Under the pieces are notes generated by a model that was not told where the DNA came from, searched no databases, and saw only the letters and a program-made list of their open reading frames with translations. 22,615 nucleotides of DNA from JAADHG01 sp964418645 (lineage in GTDB: Bacteria; Bacteroidota; Bacteroidia; Flavobacteriales; Flavobacteriaceae), in the NCBI GenBank assembly GCA_964418645.1, contig CAYQME010000040.1, positions 1 to 22,615 on the forward strand, read 5' to 3'. This document shows positions 15,552 through 22,615 of this stretch, piece after piece. Made by a program: the position numbers and the translations under genes. Numbering within the stretch: the stretch's first letter is position 1; every line of letters begins with the position of its first letter.

Positions 15552-17171
15552 TTAATTATCAGGTTCGGTATAATAAATTGTAAGCTTTACTTTTTTGTCT
15601 TCATTAGCTGTGTTATTTCCAAAAAGAACAGTTCCCTTTGGAGATAAAATAGTGCCAGAGGGAACAATTTTGTTGTTTTCGTCCAAAAGATTAGAAGGGT
15701 CGATGGCGCCAACATTAGAGGTCACTACTAAGCCAAGTCTAACATTGGTAGAATCTCTAATAATAAGATTATTTATATGCTCGGTAATTCTTATTTTATA
15801 CTTAATTCCTTCACCGTTAGAATCATCATCAACCCTAACAAGAGGTTCTAAATGATTTATTTTTGCATTTATTGTTAAATTGCTTACAGATTGATCTAAA
15901 AAATAATCTATTAAAGGAGTATTGTTCTCTATATCGTATAAATAAATACGATCTGGTTCATCTCCCTGAACAATACTTTGATCAACAAAAAACTCTAAAT
16001 AAGCTTCGTTAACAAGCCTTCTAGCTACAACACCGTCTTTAAAATCATTTTTAAATTGAGTAAATTCAGTTGAGTTTCCTTGAGCATTTCCATTAAAAAG
16101 ATTTATTATCGCCATAGAGCCTTCACCTCCTTTTAGATACAATTTTTCATCTCCATTTACAGAATCCCCTCCTGGAATTGGAATAAAATTATTGTCAAAG
16201 ATATTTATCAGATTCCCAGAAAAATTTAAAACAAATATCCCATCTTGCTGGGTTGTTTCTCCATCAGTTGTTTCTCCATCAGATATAGTATCACTTGTGT
16301 AGTAGATGGTTATATTAGCATCTGAGCTAGAAAAATTCAATTGCATTAAGGATCCATCAACGCCCATAGCCTCTGCTTTAAAATAAAGCCCTCTAAAATA
16401 ATTTATAAAATTATTTTGATTACTTAATTCAGGTTGTCCTTCTTTATAAAAAATTAATTCTTGCCAAAAAGAGTCGTTAGGATTATCCAATTTTACTCTA
16501 ATTCTAGGAGAGAGTTTTGCAGATTCAACAGAAATACCTTCTGCATCAGGTTCAGTCAATATTATTTGTTCGGCATTTGGAGAAAATGAATTATCTTGAT
16601 AAAGCAATTGACCTTCTAGTTCTGCAGGATTAATAAAGCTAGTCTCAGATGTAGCACCATTTGAATAATACTTTTGAGAATCATTAAATTCTGAATCAGG
16701 ATTAAAATTTCTTAAAAAGTAATTGTTTTGATAAACAGAAAGTTTTATAGGACTGTTACCATATACTGAATCTAATCTATAAGTAATATTCCCATCTTCG
16801 TCTGTATCAATACCTGTGCTTAAGTAAGGCACAGTAAGAATTACGGAATCTAGCACAACATTGTTCCCAAATGAGGGGTCGAAAGTAGTAGGGACCATTT
16901 GAGCTACAAAATTAGCCGATGATGTTCCAAAAATGGGATCATTGTTAAACCCTAATAGGTAAGCTGGCAATTTATTGGATTGAAAGGCAGTAATTTTTTT
17001 GTTATATGTGATTACTGGATATATAGCTTTATCAGTAGTGAAATTTCCTGTATTATCAGAATTTACCACATCGGACTCTATGCTGGCAAAATCTTTATCG
17101 CATGCAATGAATCCAATAAAGATAATAGCTAATAAAACTAGGTTTTTAAAAATAATATGTTTCTTTTTCAT
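15552..17171 (-). CDS. DUF4270 family lipoprotein
   Basis: The 539-aa protein has a lipoprotein signal peptide: K-K-K at the N-terminus, a hydrophobic stretch at about 11-22, and a lipobox ending at Cys24 (G-F-I-A-C). The rest is a beta-rich region with repeated T/S/N-rich strands and conserved blocks such as L-L-G-F-N-N-D-P-I-F-G and V-D-Q-S, matching the Bacteroidota-specific DUF4270 family. No enzymatic motif is visible and the function is unknown. It is likely exposed on the cell envelope. A short 5-residue repeat, D-G-E-T-T twice, is encoded by a 15-base tandem duplication. The gene lies between the glycogen-synthase-like gene (10-base gap) and glmS (5-base gap). I recall this neighbourhood from other Flavobacteriaceae, hinting at a link with envelope sugar metabolism. 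Confidence 0.85.
   Translation of the reverse strand: MKKKHIIFKNLVLLAIIFIGFIACDKDFASIESDVVNSDNTGNFTTDKAIYPVITYNKKITAFQSNKLPAYLLGFNNDPIFGTSSANFVAQMVPTTFDPSFGNNVVLDSVILTVPYLSTGIDTDEDGNITYRLDSVYGNSPIKLSVYQNNYFLRNFNPDSEFNDSQKYYSNGATSETSFINPAELEGQLLYQDNSFSPNAEQIILTEPDAEGISVESAKLSPRIRVKLDNPNDSFWQELIFYKEGQPELSNQNNFINYFRGLYFKAEAMGVDGSLMQLNFSSSDANITIYYTSDTISDGETTDGETTQQDGIFVLNFSGNLINIFDNNFIPIPGGDSVNGDEKLYLKGGEGSMAIINLFNGNAQGNSTEFTQFKNDFKDGVVARRLVNEAYLEFFVDQSIVQGDEPDRIYLYDIENNTPLIDYFLDQSVSNLTINAKINHLEPLVRVDDDSNGEGIKYKIRITEHINNLIIRDSTNVRLGLVVTSNVGAIDPSNLLDENNKIVPSGTILSPKGTVLFGNNTANEDKKVKLTIYYTEPDN
16252..16281. repeat. 15-bp perfect tandem duplication inside the DUF4270 gene
   Basis: The unit GTTGTTTCTCCATCA occurs twice head-to-tail without a mismatch. 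It is in frame and encodes D-G-E-T-T twice on the - strand. This is consistent with slippage and could vary in copy number between strains. Confidence 0.8.
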
Positions 17172-17181
17172 GTATTTTTTA

Positions 17182-17991
17182 CTAACTTAAAACTTGGGTA
17201 TTGTAAAACTCGGTATATGCTTCGGCAAACTCGTCAGGGCTTTGATATTCTAAAACCGGCTTTTCGCAATCTTTTAAATAGTCTTTTAAATCTTTTGGAA
17301 TTTCTTCAGAGCCAATAATTAATGCATCAGAATGATCAACAGCAACTTTCATGATATTAGTATAAGTTGGTGTTTCTAAAACTTTAATAGATTCATCAGC
17401 AATATTATCGAACTTTATTTTATTAATCATTTCCTTATTTAACGCATCATCAAAACTTTGATTGTATAACGACGTTACAATTTTACTGCTAGAAAACAAA
17501 GGTTCATCTTTATAATATTCTTTAAGATAAAGCGGTAATAGAGAAGCTAGCCAACCATTAACATGAATAATATCTGGTGACCAATTTAATTTTTTAACAG
17601 TTTCAATAACGCCTTTAGCAAAGAAAATAGAACGCTCATCATTATCAGAGAACAAAGCCCCATTTTCATCTGTTAATGTTGCTTTACGTTTAAAATATTC
17701 TTCGTTATCAATAAAGTAAACCTGAATTCTTTCTTTCGGGATTGAAGCCACTTTTATTATTAATGGCATATCAAGGTCGTTAATTACCAAGTTAATACCA
17801 GATAATCTAATTACTTCATGAAGTTGATGTCTTCGTTCGTTTATATTTCCATACCTAGGCATGAATATTCGTATTTGCCCTCCTTGTTTATTTACCATTC
17901 GAGGCGCTTCAAACGACATTGATGAAATTTCAGTCTCAGGTAAATAAGGGACTACTTCGGACGACACATATAATATTCTCTTATCTTTCAT
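17182..17991 (-). CDS. glycogen/starch synthase-like protein, N-terminal GT5 half only
   Basis: The 269-aa product resembles the N-terminal Rossmann half of glycogen synthase: I-L-Y-V-S-S-E-V-V-P-Y at 6-16, I-F-M-P-R-Y-G-N-I-N, and the D-I-I-H-V-N-G-W-L-A-S-L-L-P block. Bacterial GlgA proteins are about 470-490 aa, so the C-terminal nucleotide-sugar-binding half is missing. The KTGGL motif that binds ADP-glucose is replaced by P-E-T-E-I at about 18-22. A catalytic role in glycogen synthesis is therefore doubtful; a regulatory or different glycosyl-binding role is possible. I chose the ATG at 17991 instead of the in-frame one at 18027 because it gives the family N-terminus (M-K-D-K-R-I-L-Y-V) and because the -7 element at 18029-18036 would place transcription start after 18027. 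It heads the unit with DUF4270 and glmS. Confidence 0.85.
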   Translation of the reverse strand: MKDKRILYVSSEVVPYLPETEISSMSFEAPRMVNKQGGQIRIFMPRYGNINERRHQLHEVIRLSGINLVINDLDMPLIIKVASIPKERIQVYFIDNEEYFKRKATLTDENGALFSDNDERSIFFAKGVIETVKKLNWSPDIIHVNGWLASLLPLYLKEYYKDEPLFSSSKIVTSLYNQSFDDALNKEMINKIKFDNIADESIKVLETPTYTNIMKVAVDHSDALIIGSEEIPKDLKDYLKDCEKPVLEYQSPDEFAEAYTEFYNTQVLS

Positions 17992-18028
17992 AAGCGGGAT
18001 TGCTATTAACTTTAGAATAAAAAACACG

Positions 18029-18036
18029 CAAAATTA
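18029..18036 (-). promoter_or_regulatory. putative -7 promoter element of the glycogen-synthase-like/DUF4270/glmS unit
   Basis: On the - strand the sequence is TAATTTTG followed by C, matching TAnnTTTG. It lies 37 bases before the chosen ATG. No good -33 TTG is seen at the expected spacing. It is back to back with the panC element, about 30 bases away. Confidence 0.5.
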
Positions 18037-18050
18037 CAAAAATTATGCAG

Positions 18051-18086
18051 ATTAACAGTATTATATTAAGTTTGCACGCTGTTAAT
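18051..18086. repeat. 8-bp inverted repeat bracketing the panC -7 element
   Basis: ATTAACAG at 18051-18058 is the exact reverse complement of CTGTTAAT at 18079-18086. The 20 bases between them include the panC -7 element. The position is suitable for an operator or for a 5' hairpin, but it could be chance in AT-rich DNA. Confidence 0.5.
18067..18074 (+). promoter_or_regulatory. putative -7 promoter element of panC
   Basis: TAAGTTTG followed by CA matches the TAnnTTTG consensus exactly and lies 23 bases upstream of the GTG start. The -33 region has no clear TTG. The leader would be short, around 15-18 bases. Confidence 0.5.
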
Positions 18087-18097
18087 TTTTTATTAAA

Positions 18098-18949
18098 GTG
18101 CAAGTATTTAAAACTAAAGAGAAAATAGAAAGGACTATTAAGACCTTAAAAAATCAAAAAACTACTATTGGTTTAGTACCAACTATGGGTGCTTTGCATG
18201 CTGGTCACTTATCCCTTATTGAGAATGGGCTTAATGAAAACGATAAAGTAGTAGTTAGTATTTTTGTTAATCCAACACAGTTTAATAAAAAAGAAGATTT
18301 AGAAAAATACCCTAGGTCTTTAAACAGGGATATTGAATTGCTTAAAACTATTTCCAAAGATAAAATCATTGTGTTTTCTCCATCTGTAAAAGAGGTGTAT
18401 GAAAATAGTATTGCTTCATCAAGATTTAATTTTAATGGCCTTGAATTAGAAATGGAAGGAAAATTTCGCGAAGGTCATTTTGATGGTGTGGGAACCATTG
18501 TAAAACGCCTTTTTGAAATTGTTAAACCTCATAACGCATATTTTGGGGAAAAAGATTTTCAACAATTACAAATCATTAAAAAATTGGTAGAGAAACACAA
18601 CTTGCCAGTAAATGTAATTGGCTGTGAAATTTATAGAGAATCGAATGGGTTGGCGATGAGTTCACGAAATGAAATACTCTTACCAAAATATAAAAAAGAA
18701 GCTCCTTTTATTTATAAAACTTTACGAACAGCCAAAGCAAAATTTAAAAACAAAAGTGCTAACAAAATTACCAAATGGGTTGTTAAAGAATTTGCAAACA
18801 ACACATTGTTAGAACTTGAATATTTTATTATTGCCGACGTTAATACTTTAAAACCAACCCAAAGAAAATCAAGAAAAAAGCAATACCGTGCATTTATTGC
18901 AGTTTATGCAGGTAAAGTTAGATTAATTGATAATATAGCATTAAACTAG
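18098..18949 (+). CDS. panC: pantoate-beta-alanine ligase (pantothenate synthetase)
   Basis: PanC condenses pantoate with beta-alanine using ATP, via a pantoyl-adenylate, to give pantothenate for coenzyme A. The 283-aa length is normal. The adenylate-forming motif P-T-M-G-A-L-H-A-G-H-L-S-L is at 28-40, with the HIGH-like H-A-G-H at 34-37. Other signatures are V-N-P-T-Q-F, R-E-G-H-F-D-G-V, G-E-K-D-F-Q-Q-L, and M-S-S-R-N. The start is GTG at 18098, giving M-Q-V-F-K-T-K as expected for the family. It is divergent from the glycogen-synthase-like unit and followed after 4 bases by the flippase-like gene. No panD is adjacent, so beta-alanine must be made from a gene elsewhere or taken up. Confidence 0.96.
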   Translation: MQVFKTKEKIERTIKTLKNQKTTIGLVPTMGALHAGHLSLIENGLNENDKVVVSIFVNPTQFNKKEDLEKYPRSLNRDIELLKTISKDKIIVFSPSVKEVYENSIASSRFNFNGLELEMEGKFREGHFDGVGTIVKRLFEIVKPHNAYFGEKDFQQLQIIKKLVEKHNLPVNVIGCEIYRESNGLAMSSRNEILLPKYKKEAPFIYKTLRTAKAKFKNKSANKITKWVVKEFANNTLLELEYFIIADVNTLKPTQRKSRKKQYRAFIAVYAGKVRLIDNIALN

Positions 18950-18953
18950 AGCA

Positions 18954-19931
18954 TTGAACAAGAAATTAAAATCAATATTAAAGATAACACTTCCTCTATT
19001 ATTAGGTGTTGCTTTAGCGTGGTATTCGCTATCTAAAATTTCTTTAGAAGTTCTTGTTGAACATTTTAAAAATGCAAATTATATTTGGATTTCACTAGGG
19101 TTATTGTTTGGCTTTTTAAGTCACTTATCTAGAGCTTATCGATGGAAATTCATGATCGAACCGTTGGGTTATACTTTAAGATTACCAAATAGTATTATGG
19201 CGGTTTTTGCTACATATTTAGTAAACTACACGATTCCAAGAGCAGGCGAAATTACAAGAGCTACCATTATTACTAATTATGAAGGAGTGCCATTCGAAAA
19301 AGGCTTTGGAACCATTATTTCCGAACGTGTTGCCGATTTAGTAATGCTCTTTGTAATAATTTTAATTGCTCTTTTTTTAGAATTTGAGTTCATCTATAAT
19401 TTTTTTATTGAGCGATTCGACCCTTATAAGATTGTAATTGTAGTTTTTGCAATTCTTATTGCTGGAACTTTCTTTTACTTTTTTATAAAACGAAGCACAT
19501 TAAAATTTGCCCTAAAGATTAAATCTTTTGTAAATGGATTAATAGAAGGCGTTTTAAGTATTTTTAAGATGAAGCAAAAATGGGCTTTCATTTTTCACAC
19601 CTTATTTATTTGGACAATGTATGTGCTGATGTTTTATGTTACTACTTTTTCAATTAAAGAAACATCGGGAATACCAATAGCTGCCATATTAATTGGGTTT
19701 ATTGCAGCAAGCTTTAGCATTGCAGCAACTAATGGTGGTATTGGGTCGTATCCAGTCGCCGTTTTTGCAGCATTTACTATTTTTAATATTCCTGAAGAAC
19801 CTAGTATCGCTTTTGGTTGGATTATGTGGTCGTCACAAACACTTATGGTTGTTATACTAGGAGGGTTGTCTTTAATTTACTTACCTATTTATAACAGAAC
19901 ACATAAAAAAGGGGACACAAAAGTATCTTAA
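18954..19931 (+). CDS. lysylphosphatidylglycerol synthase TM region / YbhN-like flippase family protein
   Basis: The 325-aa integral membrane protein has about eight hydrophobic segments. Family motifs are clear: I-P-R-A-G-E-I-T-R-A at 94-103, S-E-R-V-A-D-L at 123-129, and T-N-G-G-I-G-S-Y-P at 259-267. This is the membrane domain found in MprF and in the stand-alone UPF0104/YbhN family. It has no C-terminal aminoacyl-transferase domain, so it does not itself make lysyl-lipids; lipid translocation or envelope lipid handling is inferred from the family. The frame has no ATG before the first membrane segment, so TTG at 18954 is the start, 4 bases after the panC stop. The pairing with panC looks like shared transcription rather than pathway logic. 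Confidence 0.88.
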   Translation: MNKKLKSILKITLPLLLGVALAWYSLSKISLEVLVEHFKNANYIWISLGLLFGFLSHLSRAYRWKFMIEPLGYTLRLPNSIMAVFATYLVNYTIPRAGEITRATIITNYEGVPFEKGFGTIISERVADLVMLFVIILIALFLEFEFIYNFFIERFDPYKIVIVVFAILIAGTFFYFFIKRSTLKFALKIKSFVNGLIEGVLSIFKMKQKWAFIFHTLFIWTMYVLMFYVTTFSIKETSGIPIAAILIGFIAASFSIAATNGGIGSYPVAVFAAFTIFNIPEEPSIAFGWIMWSSQTLMVVILGGLSLIYLPIYNRTHKKGDTKVS

Positions 19932-20000
19932 AGAAGCCTTTTAATTTTTAGGTGTAATTGTTTACCTTGCCAAAATCTAAACTCAAATCATAATTTTAAA

Positions 20001-21149
20001 ATGAAATATATTCCATATATCGTAATTGCTTTTTTGTGTATTAATCTAACAACTGCACAAACAATTTATGAGGATTTTCAATCTGAAAAACTTGGAGAAT
20101 CTAGACAACTTAAAATTCAACTCCCCCGAAATTATGACGAAAACGAAGAAAAAACCTATCCTTTATTTATTGTTTTAGATGGCGATTATTTATTTGAAGT
20201 TGTAGCAGGAAATGTAGATTATTATTCGTATTGGGAAGATATGCCAGAAGCCATTATTGTAGGCATTAATCAAGCGGATACTCAAGATGCAGATTGTTAT
20301 TATTCTGAACAAAATTACCTTCCTGTTGAAACAGGCGCTCAATTTTTTGAATTCATAGGGATGGAACTTATACCATATTTAAACGAAACTTATAGAACAG
20401 CAAATTTTAGAGTTGCCGTTGGACACGGTGAAACGGCAAATTTTATTAACTACTATTTGTTTAAAAACAAGCCCTTATTTCAGGCACACATAACGATTAG
20501 TCCTGATCTAGCACCAGGGATGATTGAAAACATTACAGACAGGCTTAAACAATTTCAAACCAAGATATTTTATTATTTAGCAACTGCATCCAATGATATT
20601 AAACCATTACGAGAAGATGCGAAAGCACTAAACACAGATCTATTAGCGCTTGACAATAAGCAACTGGTTTATGATTTTGATAATTTTGATGGACCAACAC
20701 ATTATTCACTTCCAGCATACGCCATTCCAAAAGCTTTGGAAAGTATCTTTTTTGTGTTTCAGCCTATTAGTAAAAAAGAATACAAAGAGCGTATTTTAAC
20801 TTTAGAAACCTCTCCTGTGGAGTATTTGAATGAGAAATATCAAATGATTAATGAATTATTTGGATTAAAAAAGCAAATACTTATTAATGACTTTAAAGCA
20901 ATTTCAGCAGCCATAGAAAAAAAGAAAATATTTAAATATTATGAAGCTTTAGGAAAATTAGCACGTAAAGAATACCCCGAAACCCTTTTAGGCAGCTATT
21001 ATTTGGCCCGTTTTTATGAGGAAGAAGGACAGCCTAAGAAGGCAATGCGCACCTATAGATCAGCATATGTTCTTGAAGAAATTGCAGGAATAACAAAAGA
21101 TTTAATGCTCGAAAAAGCAAATGAAATTAAAGCAGATTTTGGATATTAA
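20001..21149 (+). CDS. secreted alpha/beta-hydrolase-fold protein with degenerate nucleophile site
   Basis: The 382-aa protein has a Sec signal peptide (cleavage near T-T-A-Q, residues 18-20). An esterase-D-like alpha/beta-hydrolase domain (about 21-255) includes I-Q-L-P-R-N-Y, Y-P-L-F-I-V-L-D-G-D-Y-L, Y-L-N-E-T-Y-R-T, and I-S-P-D-L. The nucleophile elbow, normally G-H-S-x-G, reads G-H-G-E-T at 141-145, so the catalytic serine is replaced by Gly143. A conserved histidine remains in D-G-P-T-H-Y-S-L-P (His234). Residues 260-382 are helical, and G-S-Y-Y-L-A-R-F-Y-E-E-E-G-Q-P-K-K-A-M-R-T-Y resembles a TPR unit. It is probably a non-catalytic, binding or scaffold protein in the periplasm. It lies between the flippase-like gene and radA. 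Confidence 0.8.
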   Translation: MKYIPYIVIAFLCINLTTAQTIYEDFQSEKLGESRQLKIQLPRNYDENEEKTYPLFIVLDGDYLFEVVAGNVDYYSYWEDMPEAIIVGINQADTQDADCYYSEQNYLPVETGAQFFEFIGMELIPYLNETYRTANFRVAVGHGETANFINYYLFKNKPLFQAHITISPDLAPGMIENITDRLKQFQTKIFYYLATASNDIKPLREDAKALNTDLLALDNKQLVYDFDNFDGPTHYSLPAYAIPKALESIFFVFQPISKKEYKERILTLETSPVEYLNEKYQMINELFGLKKQILINDFKAISAAIEKKKIFKYYEALGKLARKEYPETLLGSYYLARFYEEEGQPKKAMRTYRSAYVLEEIAGITKDLMLEKANEIKADFGY

Positions 21150-21157
21150 TAAAAAAG

Positions 21158-21177
21158 ATTTCCGCTTTCGTGAAAAA
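21158..21177. repeat. degenerate palindromic hairpin before radA
   Basis: TTTCCGC-TTTC-GTGAAA forms an imperfect hairpin: six pairs including one G-T, one bulged C, and a TTTC loop. It resembles a decayed copy of TTTCCGC-TTTC-GCGGAAA palindromes that I recall as dispersed repeats in Flavobacteriaceae. It occupies most of the 33-base gap between the hydrolase-like gene and radA. Copy number cannot be judged from here. Confidence 0.4.
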
Positions 21178-21182
21178 TAAAT

Positions 21183-22544
21183 ATGGCTAAAGTAAAAACC
21201 ACCTTTTTTTGCCAAAGTTGTGGCAGTCAGTACGCCAAATGGTTAGGTCAATGTCCTGCTTGTAAAGAGTGGAATACTATTGTTGAAGAAGTGATTCAAA
21301 AATCAGAAAAAAGCGATTGGAAAACAGCTTCGTCTTCTCATTCAAAACGCGCGTCAAAACCTTTAAAAATAAATGATATTGATGTATCAGAAGATACGCG
21401 ATTAAAAACGCAAGACGATGAGTTTAATCGTGTACTTGGAGGAGGTATTGTTCCAGGATCATTAATACTCTTAGGCGGAGAACCCGGAATTGGGAAAAGT
21501 ACTTTACTACTTCAAGTTGCTTTAAAATTACCGTATAAAGTGCTATATGTTTCAGGAGAAGAAAGTCAAAAACAGATTAAAATGCGAGCAGAACGCATCA
21601 ATCCCAATAACAACAATTGCTACATTTTAACCGAAACCAAAACGCAACATATTTTTAAACAAATCGCTACACTTCAACCTGATATCGTAATAATAGATTC
21701 AATCCAAACATTGCATAGCGATTATATCGAATCCTCTTCAGGAAGTATTTCTCAAATTAAAGAATGTACTACAGAGTTGATAAAATTTGCTAAGGAAACG
21801 GCAACACCTGTGTTGTTGATTGGTCATATTACTAAAGATGGCAATATTGCTGGACCAAAAATTTTAGAACATATGGTAGATACAGTCTTGCAGTTTGAAG
21901 GCGATAGAAACCATGTCTTCAGAATCCTTCGTGCAAATAAAAATCGTTTTGGTTCTACCAACGAACTAGGTATTTACGAAATGCAAGGCACAGGATTAAG
22001 AGAAGTTTCAAATCCGTCAGAGCTATTAATTTCAAAAAAAGATGAAGAATTAAGCGGTAATGCTATTGCTGCAACACTTGAAGGGATGCGCCCTTTAATG
22101 ATTGAAGTGCAGGCCTTAGTAAGTACTGCAGTGTATGGAACACCACAACGTAGCGCAACAGGATTTAATGCCAAACGCCTCAATATGTTATTGGCAGTAT
22201 TGGAAAAACGTGCAGGTTTTCGTTTGGGAGCTAAAGATGTATTTTTAAATATCACAGGCGGTATTACGGTTGATGATCCAGCTATAGATTTGGCTGTGGT
22301 TGCAGCCATTTTATCCTCTAATGAAGATAAGGCATTACAAAAAGATTTTTGTTTTGCCGCCGAGGTTGGGCTCTCAGGAGAAATACGTCCTGTACAACGT
22401 GTAGAGCAACGCATTCTGGAGGCTGAAAAACTAGGCTTCTCAACCATTTTTGTATCTAAATACAATAAGATTTCATTAAAAAATACGGTTATTAAAATTC
22501 AATTGATAACAAAGATTGAAGATTTGGTTAATCTTATCATATAA
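21183..22544 (+). CDS. radA: DNA repair protein RadA
   Basis: RadA is a RecA-like ATPase and helicase that drives branch migration during recombinational repair. The 453-aa length is standard. An N-terminal C4 zinc finger has Cys10, Cys13, Cys24 and Cys27 (F-F-C-Q-S-C-G and G-Q-C-P-A-C-K). Walker A is G-G-E-P-G-I-G-K-S-T at 98-107, and Walker B is D-I-V-I-I-D-S near 167-173. The RadA-specific K-N-R-F-G motif is at 253-257. A Lon-protease-like C-terminal domain (about 290-453) lacks protease function in this family. The ATG is 33 bases after the hydrolase-like gene. The gene is complete and ends 71 bases before the window edge. Confidence 0.97.
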   Translation: MAKVKTTFFCQSCGSQYAKWLGQCPACKEWNTIVEEVIQKSEKSDWKTASSSHSKRASKPLKINDIDVSEDTRLKTQDDEFNRVLGGGIVPGSLILLGGEPGIGKSTLLLQVALKLPYKVLYVSGEESQKQIKMRAERINPNNNNCYILTETKTQHIFKQIATLQPDIVIIDSIQTLHSDYIESSSGSISQIKECTTELIKFAKETATPVLLIGHITKDGNIAGPKILEHMVDTVLQFEGDRNHVFRILRANKNRFGSTNELGIYEMQGTGLREVSNPSELLISKKDEELSGNAIAATLEGMRPLMIEVQALVSTAVYGTPQRSATGFNAKRLNMLLAVLEKRAGFRLGAKDVFLNITGGITVDDPAIDLAVVAAILSSNEDKALQKDFCFAAEVGLSGEIRPVQRVEQRILEAEKLGFSTIFVSKYNKISLKNTVIKIQLITKIEDLVNLII

Positions 22545-22582
22545 ATACTCTAATTCAAAGCTTCTATTTTCCCAAAATTCCT

Positions 22583-22590
22583 TAATTTCG
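22583..22590 (+). promoter_or_regulatory. possible -7 promoter element for a gene beyond the right edge
   Basis: TAATTTCG followed by CA differs at one position from TAnnTTTG and lies in the last 71 bases after radA. It would serve a + strand gene that starts outside the window. Confidence 0.3.
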
Positions 22591-22615
22591 CAGCTTATTA
22601 GAAATAATAGAGAAT

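Noticed and set aside
17992..18027. Longer N-terminus for the glycogen-synthase-like protein, starting at 18027
   Set aside because: The extra 12 residues are not family-like, and the likely transcription start set by the -7 element at 18029-18036 would leave that ATG untranscribed or leaderless.
21974..22465. Open frame of 163 codons on the - strand inside radA
   Set aside because: It is antisense to the conserved RadA Lon-like domain, and the Ser/Ala/Asn-rich translation has no recognisable domain.
1..22615. CRISPR array, tRNA or rRNA genes, insertion sequence, prophage or defence island
   Set aside because: No regularly spaced direct repeats, cloverleaf-like sequences, transposase or integrase genes were seen; spacers are short and the genes are mostly core functions.

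Overview
The window looks like a chromosomal segment of a Flavobacteriaceae bacterium (phylum Bacteroidota). The DNA is strongly AT-rich. Translation starts lack clear Shine-Dalgarno sequences. Several intergenic regions carry the Bacteroidota -7 promoter element TAnnTTTG. Gene content is typical of the family: DUF4270 lipoprotein, TonB-dependent receptor with a carboxypeptidase-regulatory-like N-terminus, atpD-atpC separated from the rest of the ATP synthase genes, and a panC - flippase - hydrolase - radA run. I see no rRNA, tRNA, CRISPR array, insertion sequence or prophage, and no gene-free stretch longer than 300 bases (the longest is 10481-10734).

Left part (1-8568, all + strand). It opens with the 3' end of a DUF2975 membrane protein followed by a 68-aa HTH regulator, then an M61 metallopeptidase lipoprotein. 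Next comes a tightly packed run: umuC (translesion polymerase), a REP-like palindrome, umuD (self-cleaving accessory protein), a GNAT acetyltransferase, and the complete glycerol-utilisation set glpD, glpK and glpF. From umuD to glpF no gap exceeds about 20 bases, so SOS-type mutagenesis genes may share transcripts with glycerol catabolism. The order umuC-umuD is reversed from the usual umuD-umuC.

Middle part (8642-17991, all - strand). A bidirectional terminator separates glpF from the convergent atpD-atpC pair. Further right are an orphan TonB-dependent receptor and a compact three-gene unit transcribed glycogen-synthase-like gene -> DUF4270 lipoprotein -> glmS (gaps 10 and 5 bases). The glycogen-synthase-like protein has only the N-terminal half of the GT5 fold and lacks the ADP-glucose KTGGL motif, so it may not be a working glycogen synthase.

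Right part (18098-22544, + strand). This starts from a divergent promoter region shared with the glycogen-synthase-like gene. It encodes PanC (pantothenate synthesis), a flippase-like integral membrane protein, a secreted alpha/beta-hydrolase-fold protein whose nucleophile elbow reads G-H-G-E-T with no serine, and RadA. No panD lies next to panC.

Most of the window is ordinary core-genome content and I do not see a clear new defence or mobile system. The points most worth following are the degenerate hydrolase, the half-length glycogen-synthase homologue in the glmS unit, and the umu-GNAT-glp gene train.
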